This document shows positions 52,704-60,821 of a DNA stretch of 64,000 bases, piece by piece (the first letter of the stretch is position 1; each line of letters begins with the position of its first letter). This DNA is from W0P28-013 sp051870755 (GTDB lineage Bacteria > Bacteroidota > Bacteroidia > Bacteroidales > Paludibacteraceae): the NCBI GenBank assembly GCA_051870755.1, contig JBJECE010000028.1:238257-302256 (forward strand), in the 5' to 3' direction. The translations under genes and the position numbers were made by a program. The notes beneath the pieces are model-generated. The model was not told where the DNA came from, did no database searches, and was given only the letters and a program-made list of their open reading frames with translations.

Positions 52704-53414
52704 ATGGCAAAGTACAAACGCATCTTGCTCAAATTGAGCGGCGAATCGCTCATGGGACAAAAACAGTATGGCATCGACGAACAACGCTTGGACGAATATG
52801 CGGCGCAGATAGCCGACATCGTGCGGCAAGGCGTCGAAGTGGGCATCGTCATCGGCGGAGGCAATATATTTCGCGGATTGAGTGGCGCTGCCAAAGGATT
52901 CGACCGCGTCAAAGGCGACCAAATGGGCATGCTCGCTACGGTTATTAACAGCCTGGCACTCAGTTCCGCACTCGAACAGCGCAACATCAAAGCACGCGTG
53001 CTTACAGCCGTGCGCATGGAGCCCATCGGCGAATTTTACAACAAGGCCAAAGCCGTCGAAATGCTCGAACGGGGCGAAGTGGCTATTTTTGCAGGCGGTA
53101 CGGGCAATCCCTATTTCACCACCGACACCGGCGCATCGTTGCGCGGCATCGAAATCGAAGCCGATGTGATGCTCAAAGGCACGCGCGTCGATGGCATCTA
53201 CACCGCCGACCCCGAAAAAGACCCTACGGCCACCAAGTTCGACAAGATCTCGTTCGACGAAATCTATGCACGCGGCCTCAAAGTGATGGACCTCACAGCC
53301 ACCACTATGTGCAAAGAAAACAACCTGCCCATCATCGTCTTCGATATGGACACACAGGGCAATTTGGCTAAAGTCATTGCCGGCGACAATATCGGCACAC
53401 TTGTATATAAATAG
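52704..53414 (+). CDS. pyrH: UMP kinase
   Basis: Converts UMP to UDP in pyrimidine nucleotide synthesis. The 236-aa protein of the amino-acid kinase family shows LLKLSGESLMG near residue 8, VIGGGNIFRG, then FAGGTGNPYFTTDT and the C-terminal MDLTATTMCKEN. Full length. A gene-free stretch of about 210 bp follows before the SusC gene. Confidence 0.96.
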   Translation: MAKYKRILLKLSGESLMGQKQYGIDEQRLDEYAAQIADIVRQGVEVGIVIGGGNIFRGLSGAAKGFDRVKGDQMGMLATVINSLALSSALEQRNIKARVLTAVRMEPIGEFYNKAKAVEMLERGEVAIFAGGTGNPYFTTDTGASLRGIEIEADVMLKGTRVDGIYTADPEKDPTATKFDKISFDEIYARGLKVMDLTATTMCKENNLPIIVFDMDTQGNLAKVIAGDNIGTLVYK

Positions 53415-53623
53415 TGTGTCCTTGAAATGTTAATTTTTATTGTTTATTTTTATAGATTTTTTTGTGGGTTACTGAATACAGATTACAAGATTTTATGCTA
53501 ACTTTACACCGCGAAAACAAGGGTTTTTAATGCAAAATGGCGATTTTAACATTAAATTTTACCCTGAATTGTTAAATTGCGCGTAGAATTAACTTAAATT
53601 ACTAACCTTAAATACTAAAACGA

Positions 53624-56600
53624 ATGAAAATTAAAGCATTTATGCGGCGATTTGTACCCACGCTGGCCATGCTGATATGCACGGCGGGCGCATTCGCACA
53701 AATCACGGTAAGCGGCATTGTAAAAGATGCTACGGGAGAACCCGTTATTGGTGGTAGTATCGTCGAAATGGGCACTACCAATGGTACGGTAACCGACTTT
53801 GATGGTAATTTTGAACTGCAAGTGGCCGAGGGCGCACAACTGCAAATCAGTTACATCGGTTTTCAAACACAGGAAGTAGCGGCCAAAGCCGGCGCACCGA
53901 TGGTTATTGTGCTGCAAGAAGACGCGTTCGCACTTGGCGAAGTGGTGGCTATCGGTTATGGCTCGCAGAAGAAAAAAGAGATCACCGGTTCGGTGGCCTC
54001 ACTGAAAGCCGAAGACTTCAACGCCGGTGTTAAAGCCAACCCTGTTGGCCTGTTGCAAGGTAAAGTGGCCGGTCTGAACATCAGCCGCACCACCAGCGAC
54101 CCGACATCCACAGGCTATAATATCCAAATTCGTGGTTTCTCGACTTTGGGTAAAGGTACAGGCTCGTCGCCGTTGTACATCGTCGATGGTATCCCGACTG
54201 ATAACATTGATAACATCTCACCCGAAGAAATTGCGTCGATGGACGTGCTGAAAGACGGTTCCGCAGCGGCTATCTATGGTACGCGTGGTACCAATGGCGT
54301 AATCCTTATTACAACCAAACGTGCCAGCCAAGGCGAATCGATGGAATGCGGCAAAATGAATGTCGAATACAGCGGCTATGTGTCGGTATCGGCTCCGCGC
54401 TCCAGCACCGGTTTGTCAACGGCCGAAGAGTTCCGCAACTTGGAAGCATTGTCGGGTGGTAAAGTTATTCCGAATATCTATACTGCTGCTGACGGACAAG
54501 AATACAATACCGATTGGATGGCTGCTGCAACCAAAAAAGCCGCAGTTACGCACAATCACAATATAGCTTTGTCCGGCGCAACCAAAAACTTCAGTTACCG
54601 TGGCGCTGTTACCTACAAATACGCCGAAGGCTTGGCCTTGAATACCGACCGTAACGAAATCATTGCCAAATTTGCGGCTGACCAATCGGCTCTGAAGGGA
54701 TGGTTGAAATTTTCGTACGATTTCTCGTACATGCACTATAAAAACAACTACGATTGTGGCGATTTCAAACAAGCTGCAACGTTAAATCCCACTTATCCGA
54801 TTTATGATTCGAGCACCATGTCGGGCTATTTTCTGCCGACCGCTTCGGGTACATACAACCCGATCGCTGCCACGAATCAAAAAGAATCGTACAAACAGGG
54901 CAATTTCTTCCGTGGTAGCGTTAAAGCCACTATCGACATCAAAGCCGTGCCCGGCTTGAAATTGAACGGTTTCGTGGCTTTGGAAGAGGGCGACAACTAC
55001 TCCTATTCGTATGTTTCGCAAAAGTATGATACCGATTTGGCTGCAGCCGGTCAGGCTACACGCAATGCCGATATGAGTTTCAACCAATTGTACGAAGTAA
55101 CAGCCGATTATGCCGGTAGTTGGAATGGACACTCGTTGGCTACGGTTATCGGTTGGTCTTATCAAAAATTCTTCTACGACGGATCGTACATAACAAACGG
55201 CGGTTTCCCGACCGACTACTACAAGTATTACAGCATGTACGACGGTCAGACCGATAAAGAAAAATTGAATGTAAGTTCGTATCGCAACTCCAACGTGCTG
55301 GCTTCCGGATTCGCTCGTGTAAACTACAACTACGACGAACGCTACTTGATTTCGGCATCGTTGCGTGCCGAGGGTTCGAGCCGCTTCGGCGAAAACCACA
55401 AATGGGGCTGGTTCCCGGCAGTGAGCGCCGGTTGGCGTATCCGTGGCGAACAATTCATGTCGGGTCAAAGTTGGTGTAACGACTTGAAATTGCGTGCCGG
55501 TTTCGGTATCACGGGTAACAATCTCGGCAGCGACCTGCAATCGAAAATGTTGTTAACCAATGGCGGTACGTTCTGGTACAATGGCGAATATGTTACCACA
55601 TACGGCATTCAACAAAATGCCAATCCCGATTTGCGCTGGGAGAAAAAATACGAATACAACTTGGGTATCGACTTCTCGTTCCTCGACAATCGTTTGAGCG
55701 GTAACATCGATCTCTACTATCGCGATACAAAAGACTTGTTGTGGGAATACGACGTACCGACGCCTCCGTTCCCGTACAACAAAATTTTGGCTAACTGTGG
55801 CGAAATTACATCGAAAGGTTTGGAATTGGCTTTGACCGGCGTTCCTGTGCGTATGAATAATTGGGAGTGGGCAACAACCGTTACCATGGCGTTCAACGAT
55901 AACAAAATCAAAAAGTTGTCGGGCGATGTAGTACTCAATGGTCAAACGTTCACGTTGTCGTATTCCGAAATGCTCACCGGCGGTGTTTGGGAGAATGGTA
56001 TGACTAACGTAAATACCCAAAAGATTGTTGAAGGCGAATCGGTGGGTACGTTCTACGGCTACAAATACACCGGTGTAACCTCCAAAGGACAACTTACTTA
56101 CGAAAAATGGACACAAGCAGATGCTGATGCCGGATTGTGCGATGCTTCGGAAGTTGGCCAAAACAAACTGCAAGTTATTGGTCGTGCACAACCGATTATG
56201 ACATACGGTTGGAACAACACGATTCGTTGGAAAAACTTGGATATTACGTTGTTCTTCCGTGGCGTTGTCGGCAACGACATTCTGAACGTAAAACGCTGGG
56301 CTTATGGTCCGCAAAAATCGGTTAGCACTGCTGTGTTTATGAAAGATGTCGAGGCTTTGGCCAATGGCACAGGTTGCTACCGCCAAGCCAAATTCTCCGA
56401 TTACTACTTGGAAGATGGTTCGTATTTCAAACTCGACAATATCACGGTGGGTTATACGTTCCAATTCAAAGATAATCCGTACATTCAGTCTGTTCGCGTA
56501 TTCGGTACAGCCGAAAACGTCTTCACGCTGACAAAATACTCGGGCATCGACCCCGAGGTGAATACGTCGGATGTGTGGAGTCCAGGTATTGATGCTTCGG

Positions 56601-56653
56601 GCTTCTATCCTTCGGTATGCAACGTAATGGTTGGATTGAATATCACCTTATAA
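53624..56653 (+). CDS. SusC/RagA-type TonB-linked outer-membrane transporter
   Basis: A 1009-aa TonB-dependent importer. It has a signal peptide, an N-terminal carboxypeptidase-regulatory-like domain (about residues 27-100, VSGIVKDATGEPVIGGSIVE), a TonB box region, a plug domain (about 120-225, TGSVASLKAEDF, then the family RGT box YGTRGTNGVILITTK) and a 22-strand barrel. The SusD-like lipoprotein follows after 27 bp. Its ligand, probably a glycan or peptide, cannot be told, as no glycosidase or sigma/anti-sigma gene lies nearby. Confidence 0.95.
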   Translation: MKIKAFMRRFVPTLAMLICTAGAFAQITVSGIVKDATGEPVIGGSIVEMGTTNGTVTDFDGNFELQVAEGAQLQISYIGFQTQEVAAKAGAPMVIVLQEDAFALGEVVAIGYGSQKKKEITGSVASLKAEDFNAGVKANPVGLLQGKVAGLNISRTTSDPTSTGYNIQIRGFSTLGKGTGSSPLYIVDGIPTDNIDNISPEEIASMDVLKDGSAAAIYGTRGTNGVILITTKRASQGESMECGKMNVEYSGYVSVSAPRSSTGLSTAEEFRNLEALSGGKVIPNIYTAADGQEYNTDWMAAATKKAAVTHNHNIALSGATKNFSYRGAVTYKYAEGLALNTDRNEIIAKFAADQSALKGWLKFSYDFSYMHYKNNYDCGDFKQAATLNPTYPIYDSSTMSGYFLPTASGTYNPIAATNQKESYKQGNFFRGSVKATIDIKAVPGLKLNGFVALEEGDNYSYSYVSQKYDTDLAAAGQATRNADMSFNQLYEVTADYAGSWNGHSLATVIGWSYQKFFYDGSYITNGGFPTDYYKYYSMYDGQTDKEKLNVSSYRNSNVLASGFARVNYNYDERYLISASLRAEGSSRFGENHKWGWFPAVSAGWRIRGEQFMSGQSWCNDLKLRAGFGITGNNLGSDLQSKMLLTNGGTFWYNGEYVTTYGIQQNANPDLRWEKKYEYNLGIDFSFLDNRLSGNIDLYYRDTKDLLWEYDVPTPPFPYNKILANCGEITSKGLELALTGVPVRMNNWEWATTVTMAFNDNKIKKLSGDVVLNGQTFTLSYSEMLTGGVWENGMTNVNTQKIVEGESVGTFYGYKYTGVTSKGQLTYEKWTQADADAGLCDASEVGQNKLQVIGRAQPIMTYGWNNTIRWKNLDITLFFRGVVGNDILNVKRWAYGPQKSVSTAVFMKDVEALANGTGCYRQAKFSDYYLEDGSYFKLDNITVGYTFQFKDNPYIQSVRVFGTAENVFTLTKYSGIDPEVNTSDVWSPGIDASGFYPSVCNVMVGLNITL

Positions 56654-56680
56654 TAATACACTCTAAAAACGGAAAACACT

Positions 56681-58348
56681 ATGAAAAAGAGATGGATTTT
56701 CATGTTGGCTGTAGCGGCTGTGTTGGCTGCCGGCTGTGAAGATATGCTCGACGAACAAGTCTATGGTAAACCGACCATCGACGAAATGTTGAGTAACGAA
56801 GAAAATGTGTCCAAGGTAGTCGGACAAGCTTACGCCGAAGTGGCGTGGTTGCACGACCATTGGGGCTTGTGGGGCATTTATACCTTGTCGGCCGATGAAT
56901 GCGTTAATCCGGTTCGTAACCCCGGTTCCGACTGGAGCGACGACGGCTATTGGCATGGTTACAATGTACACGAATGGACACCGAACGACTTGAGTCTCGA
57001 ACATGTTTGGCAATATTCCAATGCCGGTGCAGTGCTGTGCAATAAAATTTTGAGCCAATTGGATAGTTACAAGGACGCAATGGAACCCGAAGTGTACGCC
57101 CGCTTTACCGGCGAACTGAAAGTGTTGCGTTGCTACTATTACTACACGCTGTTCGATGTGTTCGGACGTATTCCGTACCTCGATAACTATGCATCGGAAG
57201 AGGTGCCGCAAAGCGAAACTTATGAGATTTGGAATAAACTTGTAACCGTTTTGGAAGAAGAGGCACCCTATCTGCCCGTAATTGACGATGCCAATCGTGC
57301 CGAAAACTATGGTCGCTGCTCGCAAGGTATGGCTTATGCGTTGTTGGCACGCTTGTATCTGAATGCAACATCGTTCGGGGTAACGCCGGATAATTGCGGT
57401 ATCGACTCCATTAAAACCGAAAACGATTTCTACAAACGTTGTGTAGAGGTTTGCCAAAAGGTGATTGACTCGAAATCGTATCGTATCGAGGATAATTTCT
57501 TTACCAACTTTGCCATTAACAACGAAAATAGTCTCGAAAACATCTTTGTGATTGTCGAAAACGGTAACGAAAACTTCGACTATCGCGATGTGGCCGGTAA
57601 AATGGCAAACAAATTGCGTATCACCTGCTTAACGCTGAACTATGCGCATCAGCAAGCGTGGGGGTTGAAAGAAAAACCGTGGAACGGCTTCTGCGCGCCT
57701 CCCGATTTCTTGGCAAAATATCAATATGGTGTCGATATGCGCGGCCCGTGCGACTCTACCAAAGGCACACACGGTTGCGACGGCTGGGGCTGGTTCCTTG
57801 GACCTATTTACGCCTCCGATAGCAGTCAAGATACGTTGCGTTTGACCGACAAAGGTAATATTCCTGCCGTGATTCGTACAGAAGTGTCTTCGGTGGACGA
57901 TGCTACAGCCGTGGATGGTGCACGCTTGCTGAAGTATGAAGTTGCTAAAAATGGTGCTTACAAATATTGCGACAATGACTTTGTCCTTTTGCGCTATGCC
58001 GATGTACTCTATATGCAGTACGAAGCCGCGTATCGTTCCGGCGATAACGCCACTTGTGCTAAATTGTTGGCTGATGCCGATTTCCAAAAAATGCGTACGC
58101 GTGTAGGTCTGCCGGCGTATGGCGCTCTCGATCTTGAGGAGTTGCTTGACGAGCGTGGCCGTGAGTTTGCTTGGGAGTTGGTACGTCGTCGCGACCTGAT
58201 TCGTTATAACCGTTTCTCGAAAGGCAGTTGGTTGTTTAAAGACGTAGCCGCTGATAACCACTGGGATTGGTTCCCGATTCCGCGTAAGATGATTGAAACA
58301 TCGGGTGGTTTGTGGACACAAAATCAGGGTTATACGACCGATAAATAA
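56681..58348 (+). CDS. SusD/RagB-type nutrient-binding lipoprotein
   Basis: A 555-aa lipoprotein that caps the SusC transporter and binds the substrate at the cell surface. The lipobox LAAGC gives C19 as the lipidated residue. The TPR-like helical body is evident (FTGELKVLRCYYYYTLFDVFGRIPYL, then AYALLARLYLNATSFG), and the C-terminal SusD-type segment ERGREFAWELVRRRDLIRYNRF-like (here DERGREFAWE... RRRDLIRYNRF) is present. It pairs with the upstream SusC gene and precedes a hairpin and the phase-variable lipoprotein. Confidence 0.95.
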   Translation: MKKRWIFMLAVAAVLAAGCEDMLDEQVYGKPTIDEMLSNEENVSKVVGQAYAEVAWLHDHWGLWGIYTLSADECVNPVRNPGSDWSDDGYWHGYNVHEWTPNDLSLEHVWQYSNAGAVLCNKILSQLDSYKDAMEPEVYARFTGELKVLRCYYYYTLFDVFGRIPYLDNYASEEVPQSETYEIWNKLVTVLEEEAPYLPVIDDANRAENYGRCSQGMAYALLARLYLNATSFGVTPDNCGIDSIKTENDFYKRCVEVCQKVIDSKSYRIEDNFFTNFAINNENSLENIFVIVENGNENFDYRDVAGKMANKLRITCLTLNYAHQQAWGLKEKPWNGFCAPPDFLAKYQYGVDMRGPCDSTKGTHGCDGWGWFLGPIYASDSSQDTLRLTDKGNIPAVIRTEVSSVDDATAVDGARLLKYEVAKNGAYKYCDNDFVLLRYADVLYMQYEAAYRSGDNATCAKLLADADFQKMRTRVGLPAYGALDLEELLDERGREFAWELVRRRDLIRYNRFSKGSWLFKDVAADNHWDWFPIPRKMIETSGGLWTQNQGYTTDK

Positions 58349-58359
58349 CAAAAAAAGAG

Positions 58360-58390
58360 GCGCGGGTGCAACGTTTTGTGCCGCCCGTGC
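58360..58390 (+). promoter_or_regulatory. Hairpin between susD and the downstream lipoprotein
   Basis: GCGCGGGTG pairs with CGCCCGTGC (9 bp, two G-U) around a 13-nt loop, followed by ATCTTTATTA with no strong T-run. An attenuator, mRNA processing or stability site is more likely than a full terminator. It may set the ratio of SusCD to the following lipoprotein. Confidence 0.5.
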
Positions 58391-58457
58391 ATCTTTATTA
58401 TAAACACAAAAACATTTTTAATTACTTTATTTTTTTAACTTTTAAATTTTTATTATT

Positions 58458-59606
58458 ATGAAAACTGTAAAGTTTTTTACGTTCGCACTGCTTGCCGGTG
58501 CGTTGATGGTAGGGTGTAAAGAAAAGAACCCGCCGGTAGTAGATGGTGGCGATGACAACCCACAAGATCAAATTGATCCGATCTCTATTCCGGCGCCGGC
58601 CGCAGGCAAAACGACCATTGCCATTTATGTGCCGGAAGATACCCCAAGAGGTGCTTATTTGGTAGGCAACTTCCAAAATAACAACATTAGCGATGATGCT
58701 GCCAAATTTGAATTGGTGGATGGCGAAGAACGTTGGTACGCCGTTACCATCGATTATGCAGCAGACCTTAGAGTAAAAGCCATTGCTTATCCGTCCGACT
58801 CGACCGTGGCGCTGGCTTGGGCGTATCAATGGGGTATGAATATCGATCCCGAAGATCCGGATTGCAAAGTAACCGAAGACCATGTTATTCTGCTCGATGG
58901 TGCTGGCGTACTTGCTTTTGAGAATGGCGGCGAAGTACTATTGACAAAGGTAGCCGATGGTGGCGTAGCCTATCTGCAAGTGAAAGAGTGGAAAGCCACG
59001 CCGGTAATTCCGGATGTGCCGGCAGAAACAGCATGGATGAAGCACCCATTCGATGGCACAAACTGGACATGGAAAGAAATGACTAAAACTGCTGATGCTA
59101 CCTTTACCTTGGCAGCTCGCTATGGTCAACACGGTTGTAATATTTCAGAAACTGAAGGTGGTGCTGAAAATTGGTTCGAACAAATTCCTACTGACGACGA
59201 GATAGCCAAAGGCGACTCGGTACTCTTTACCTTTGTTTCGACCAAAGGCAATATAGGTAAGGTTTCGATGAAATTGCTGGCCAAAAATGAAAATCCGGCT
59301 GTTCCGACAAATAGCACCGTAAAAGCCAAATTGCCAGCCGAATGGACTAACGAAATCACTGTGTGGATATGGTGGGATGGTAAAGATGGTTATTCAGTAA
59401 CGCCCACCAAAGAAGGTGATTGGTATGTGGTAAGTCCGGGTGAAGCCGTTACAGGTCTTGGCGTGATTTTCCGTAATGGTACCGATTGGGGTACCGGCCA
59501 ATCAGATAATATTGTCGTAGGCGAAGTTGAACAAGCCTGCTACGAATTGACGCTGAAAGCACCGGACAAGATGGATGCTGCTGCCACTGCTGTGGATTGC
59601 GAATAA
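58458..59606 (+). CDS. SusE/F-position surface lipoprotein, expressed copy of the switch
   Basis: A 382-aa lipoprotein with lipobox LMVGC and C20. It lies where SusE/SusF-type proteins lie, after SusC and SusD, so it probably binds the substrate at the surface. The N-terminal domain (about residues 42-150) is paralogous to that of the convergent gene (both with an AGK-TIA segment and QWGMN). The C-terminal parts differ. Its ATG stands just outside the 67-bp inverted repeat, which encodes residues 3-25. It is the copy in line with susCD in this sequence. Confidence 0.85.
   Translation: MKTVKFFTFALLAGALMVGCKEKNPPVVDGGDDNPQDQIDPISIPAPAAGKTTIAIYVPEDTPRGAYLVGNFQNNNISDDAAKFELVDGEERWYAVTIDYAADLRVKAIAYPSDSTVALAWAYQWGMNIDPEDPDCKVTEDHVILLDGAGVLAFENGGEVLLTKVADGGVAYLQVKEWKATPVIPDVPAETAWMKHPFDGTNWTWKEMTKTADATFTLAARYGQHGCNISETEGGAENWFEQIPTDDEIAKGDSVLFTFVSTKGNIGKVSMKLLAKNENPAVPTNSTVKAKLPAEWTNEITVWIWWDGKDGYSVTPTKEGDWYVVSPGEAVTGLGVIFRNGTDWGTGQSDNIVVGEVEQACYELTLKAPDKMDAAATAVDCE
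58465..58531 (+). repeat. Left 67-bp inverted repeat (recombination site candidate)
   Basis: Identical at 66 of 67 positions to the reverse complement of 60520-60586. It encodes the signal peptide and lipobox of the expressed lipoprotein. It contains a short dyad GTAAAGTTTTTTAC near its outer end. Confidence 0.9.
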
Positions 59607-59630
59607 TGGCATAGCATAACATAAAGAAAC

Positions 59631-59660
59631 AAAACTCCCCGCAAATTGCAGGGAGTTTTT
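59631..59660. terminator. Bidirectional terminator between convergent lipoprotein genes
   Basis: AAAACTCCC pairs with GGGAGTTTT (9 bp) and the loop can add GCA/TGC. T-runs occur on both sides, so it works in either orientation. It lies inside the putative invertible segment. Confidence 0.85.
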
Positions 59661-59681
59661 GTTTATTCTCGGTTATTGCAC

Positions 59682-60623
59682 TTATTCGGCAGCGGGAAGA
59701 CCTTTCCATGCAGTTACTTCGTCAACAGCTTTCAAGTCGAGAGCCATTTGACGGTTGCCGCCGATCTCTTCAGAATTATTCCAATCCATTACACCTTCAG
59801 CGGTTTTGTAGAAATATTTATACTCAAATTTTGCAGGAACTTCTGCTTCGTGCGTATATTTGCCGTCAACCAATTCCATTTTGTGAGTTGGTGTAGCGGT
59901 AGCAGAACCCCAGTTCCAGTCTTCTTCAGCAAAATTACCTACAATATAGACTTCATATCCTTCTGGAAGTGCCGGAGCCGTCAAAGTGAATGTGGCTTGA
60001 CCGGCTTTGTTGCGTTCTACACAAGGAGCCGATTTCCAAGCATCAACGTCAAGGAAGAGAACTTTACCTTCAGCAGATTCTTTTCCGGTTTCTTTGTCGG
60101 CAGCAAATCCAATTATTTTTACTTCACCGCCATTTTCTGAATTGTCGAGTGTGGCCAAACCTTCATCTACAACCCAAGTTACATTTTCTTTTTCGTCGGT
60201 ATTCATACCCCATTGTGTACCCCATGCAACTGCTCCATCTTCTGCTTTGGCTACAACTTTTACAATCATATCAGGAGCAAAAGTCAATGTTACTTTATAC
60301 CACGATTCTGTGTCGGCAACACGTTCAAAATCGGTACCTGCCGGAGTCCAAGACAATTCTGCAGTTCCATTGGTACCAACAGCTACAATACCATTGCAGG
60401 TGCCTTCCGGTACACGAACTGCGATTGTTACTTTGCCGGCACCTGGAGCTTCTATTGCCGGAGCCTCTTCTTTTTCAATAACCGGTTCTTCGGGTTCACC
60501 GGGATTTTCGGGACCTTGAGGGTTCTTTTCTTTACACCCTACCATCAACGCACCGGCCAGCAGTGCGAACGTAAAAAACTTTACAGGTTCAAAAATATGG
60601 AAAACGCACCTTTTTCGCTGCAA
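59682..60623 (-). CDS. Silent paralogous lipoprotein without its own start codon
   Basis: The frame is open from 59682 to a TTG in the flanking 33-bp repeat, but the gene proper begins at the inverted repeat (60586), which supplies the signal peptide and lipobox. The first three codons of the paralogue (Met-Lys-Thr) are absent, and no ATG precedes the signal peptide. The first half is paralogous to the 58458 product. The second half (VYIVGNFAEEDWNWGS to GGNRQM) looks like a CBM20/SusE-type starch-binding fold. It is probably unexpressed in this orientation and would be expressed after inversion. Confidence 0.75.
   Translation of the reverse strand: MQRKRCVFHIFEPVKFFTFALLAGALMVGCKEKNPQGPENPGEPEEPVIEKEEAPAIEAPGAGKVTIAVRVPEGTCNGIVAVGTNGTAELSWTPAGTDFERVADTESWYKVTLTFAPDMIVKVVAKAEDGAVAWGTQWGMNTDEKENVTWVVDEGLATLDNSENGGEVKIIGFAADKETGKESAEGKVLFLDVDAWKSAPCVERNKAGQATFTLTAPALPEGYEVYIVGNFAEEDWNWGSATATPTHKMELVDGKYTHEAEVPAKFEYKYFYKTAEGVMDWNNSEEIGGNRQMALDLKAVDEVTAWKGLPAAE
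60520..60586 (-). repeat. Right 67-bp inverted repeat (recombination site candidate)
   Basis: Partner of 58465-58531 with one mismatch (CTG for CTT in a leucine codon). The repeats are separated by 1988 bp. Homology stops at 60586, and the 33-bp repeat array begins within about 10 bp. Confidence 0.9.
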
Positions 60624-60710
60624 ATTTTATAAGAAAACGCACCTTTTTGAGTGTAGAATTTATAGGAAAATGCACCTTTTTTGGCTGTAGTTGGTCAAAA
60701 AACGCGTCAA
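60596..60710. repeat. 33-bp repeat array A
   Basis: Three copies of the core GGAAAACGCACCTTTTT (second copy AGAAAAC, third copy AAAATGC) at exact 33-bp spacing, with 12-bp unique spacers, then a degenerate copy (AAAACGCGTC) 32 bp on. Spacers are CGCTGCAAATTT, then GAGTGTAGAATT. The same spacers in the same order recur in arrays B and C. Confidence 0.9.
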
Positions 60711-60774
60711 GCAGCTGAAATCTGCATCATTTTTACATAAAATGATGCAGATTTTGTGGAAATGATGCAGAAAA
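60628..60774. repeat. Left ~140-bp direct repeat flanking the Fic gene
   Basis: Almost identical to 61896-62044, with only a handful of differences. It carries two 33-bp repeat copies, the degenerate third copy, the 16-bp palindrome and an extra half-site. The two copies are 1268 bp apart and enclose the Fic gene. Confidence 0.88.
60718..60771. promoter_or_regulatory. Palindromic operator-like site before the Fic gene
   Basis: AAATCTGCATCATTTT and AAAATGATGCAGATTT form a perfect 16-bp dyad around TACAT. A third half-site AAATGATGCAGA follows at 60760-60771, where the promoter's -33 region should be. Occupancy would therefore block transcription of the Fic gene, suggesting autorepression. A second copy lies downstream of the Fic gene in the other direct repeat. 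Confidence 0.6.
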
Positions 60775-60789
60775 TCGCAAAAAATATAT

Positions 60790-60797
60790 TACCTTTG
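60790..60797 (+). promoter_or_regulatory. -7 promoter element TACCTTTG of the Fic gene
   Basis: A TAnnTTTG match 24 bp before the ATG at 60822. Its upstream partner region is occupied by the palindrome half-site instead of TTTG. Confidence 0.65.
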
Positions 60798-60821
60798 CAC
60801 GCACAAAATCAGACCAAAGGT

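Noticed and set aside
53415..53623. Sigma or anti-sigma regulator for the SusC/SusD locus
   Set aside because: The gap is AT-rich with only a weak TAACTTTA element and no ORF of regulator size; nothing supports a local regulator.
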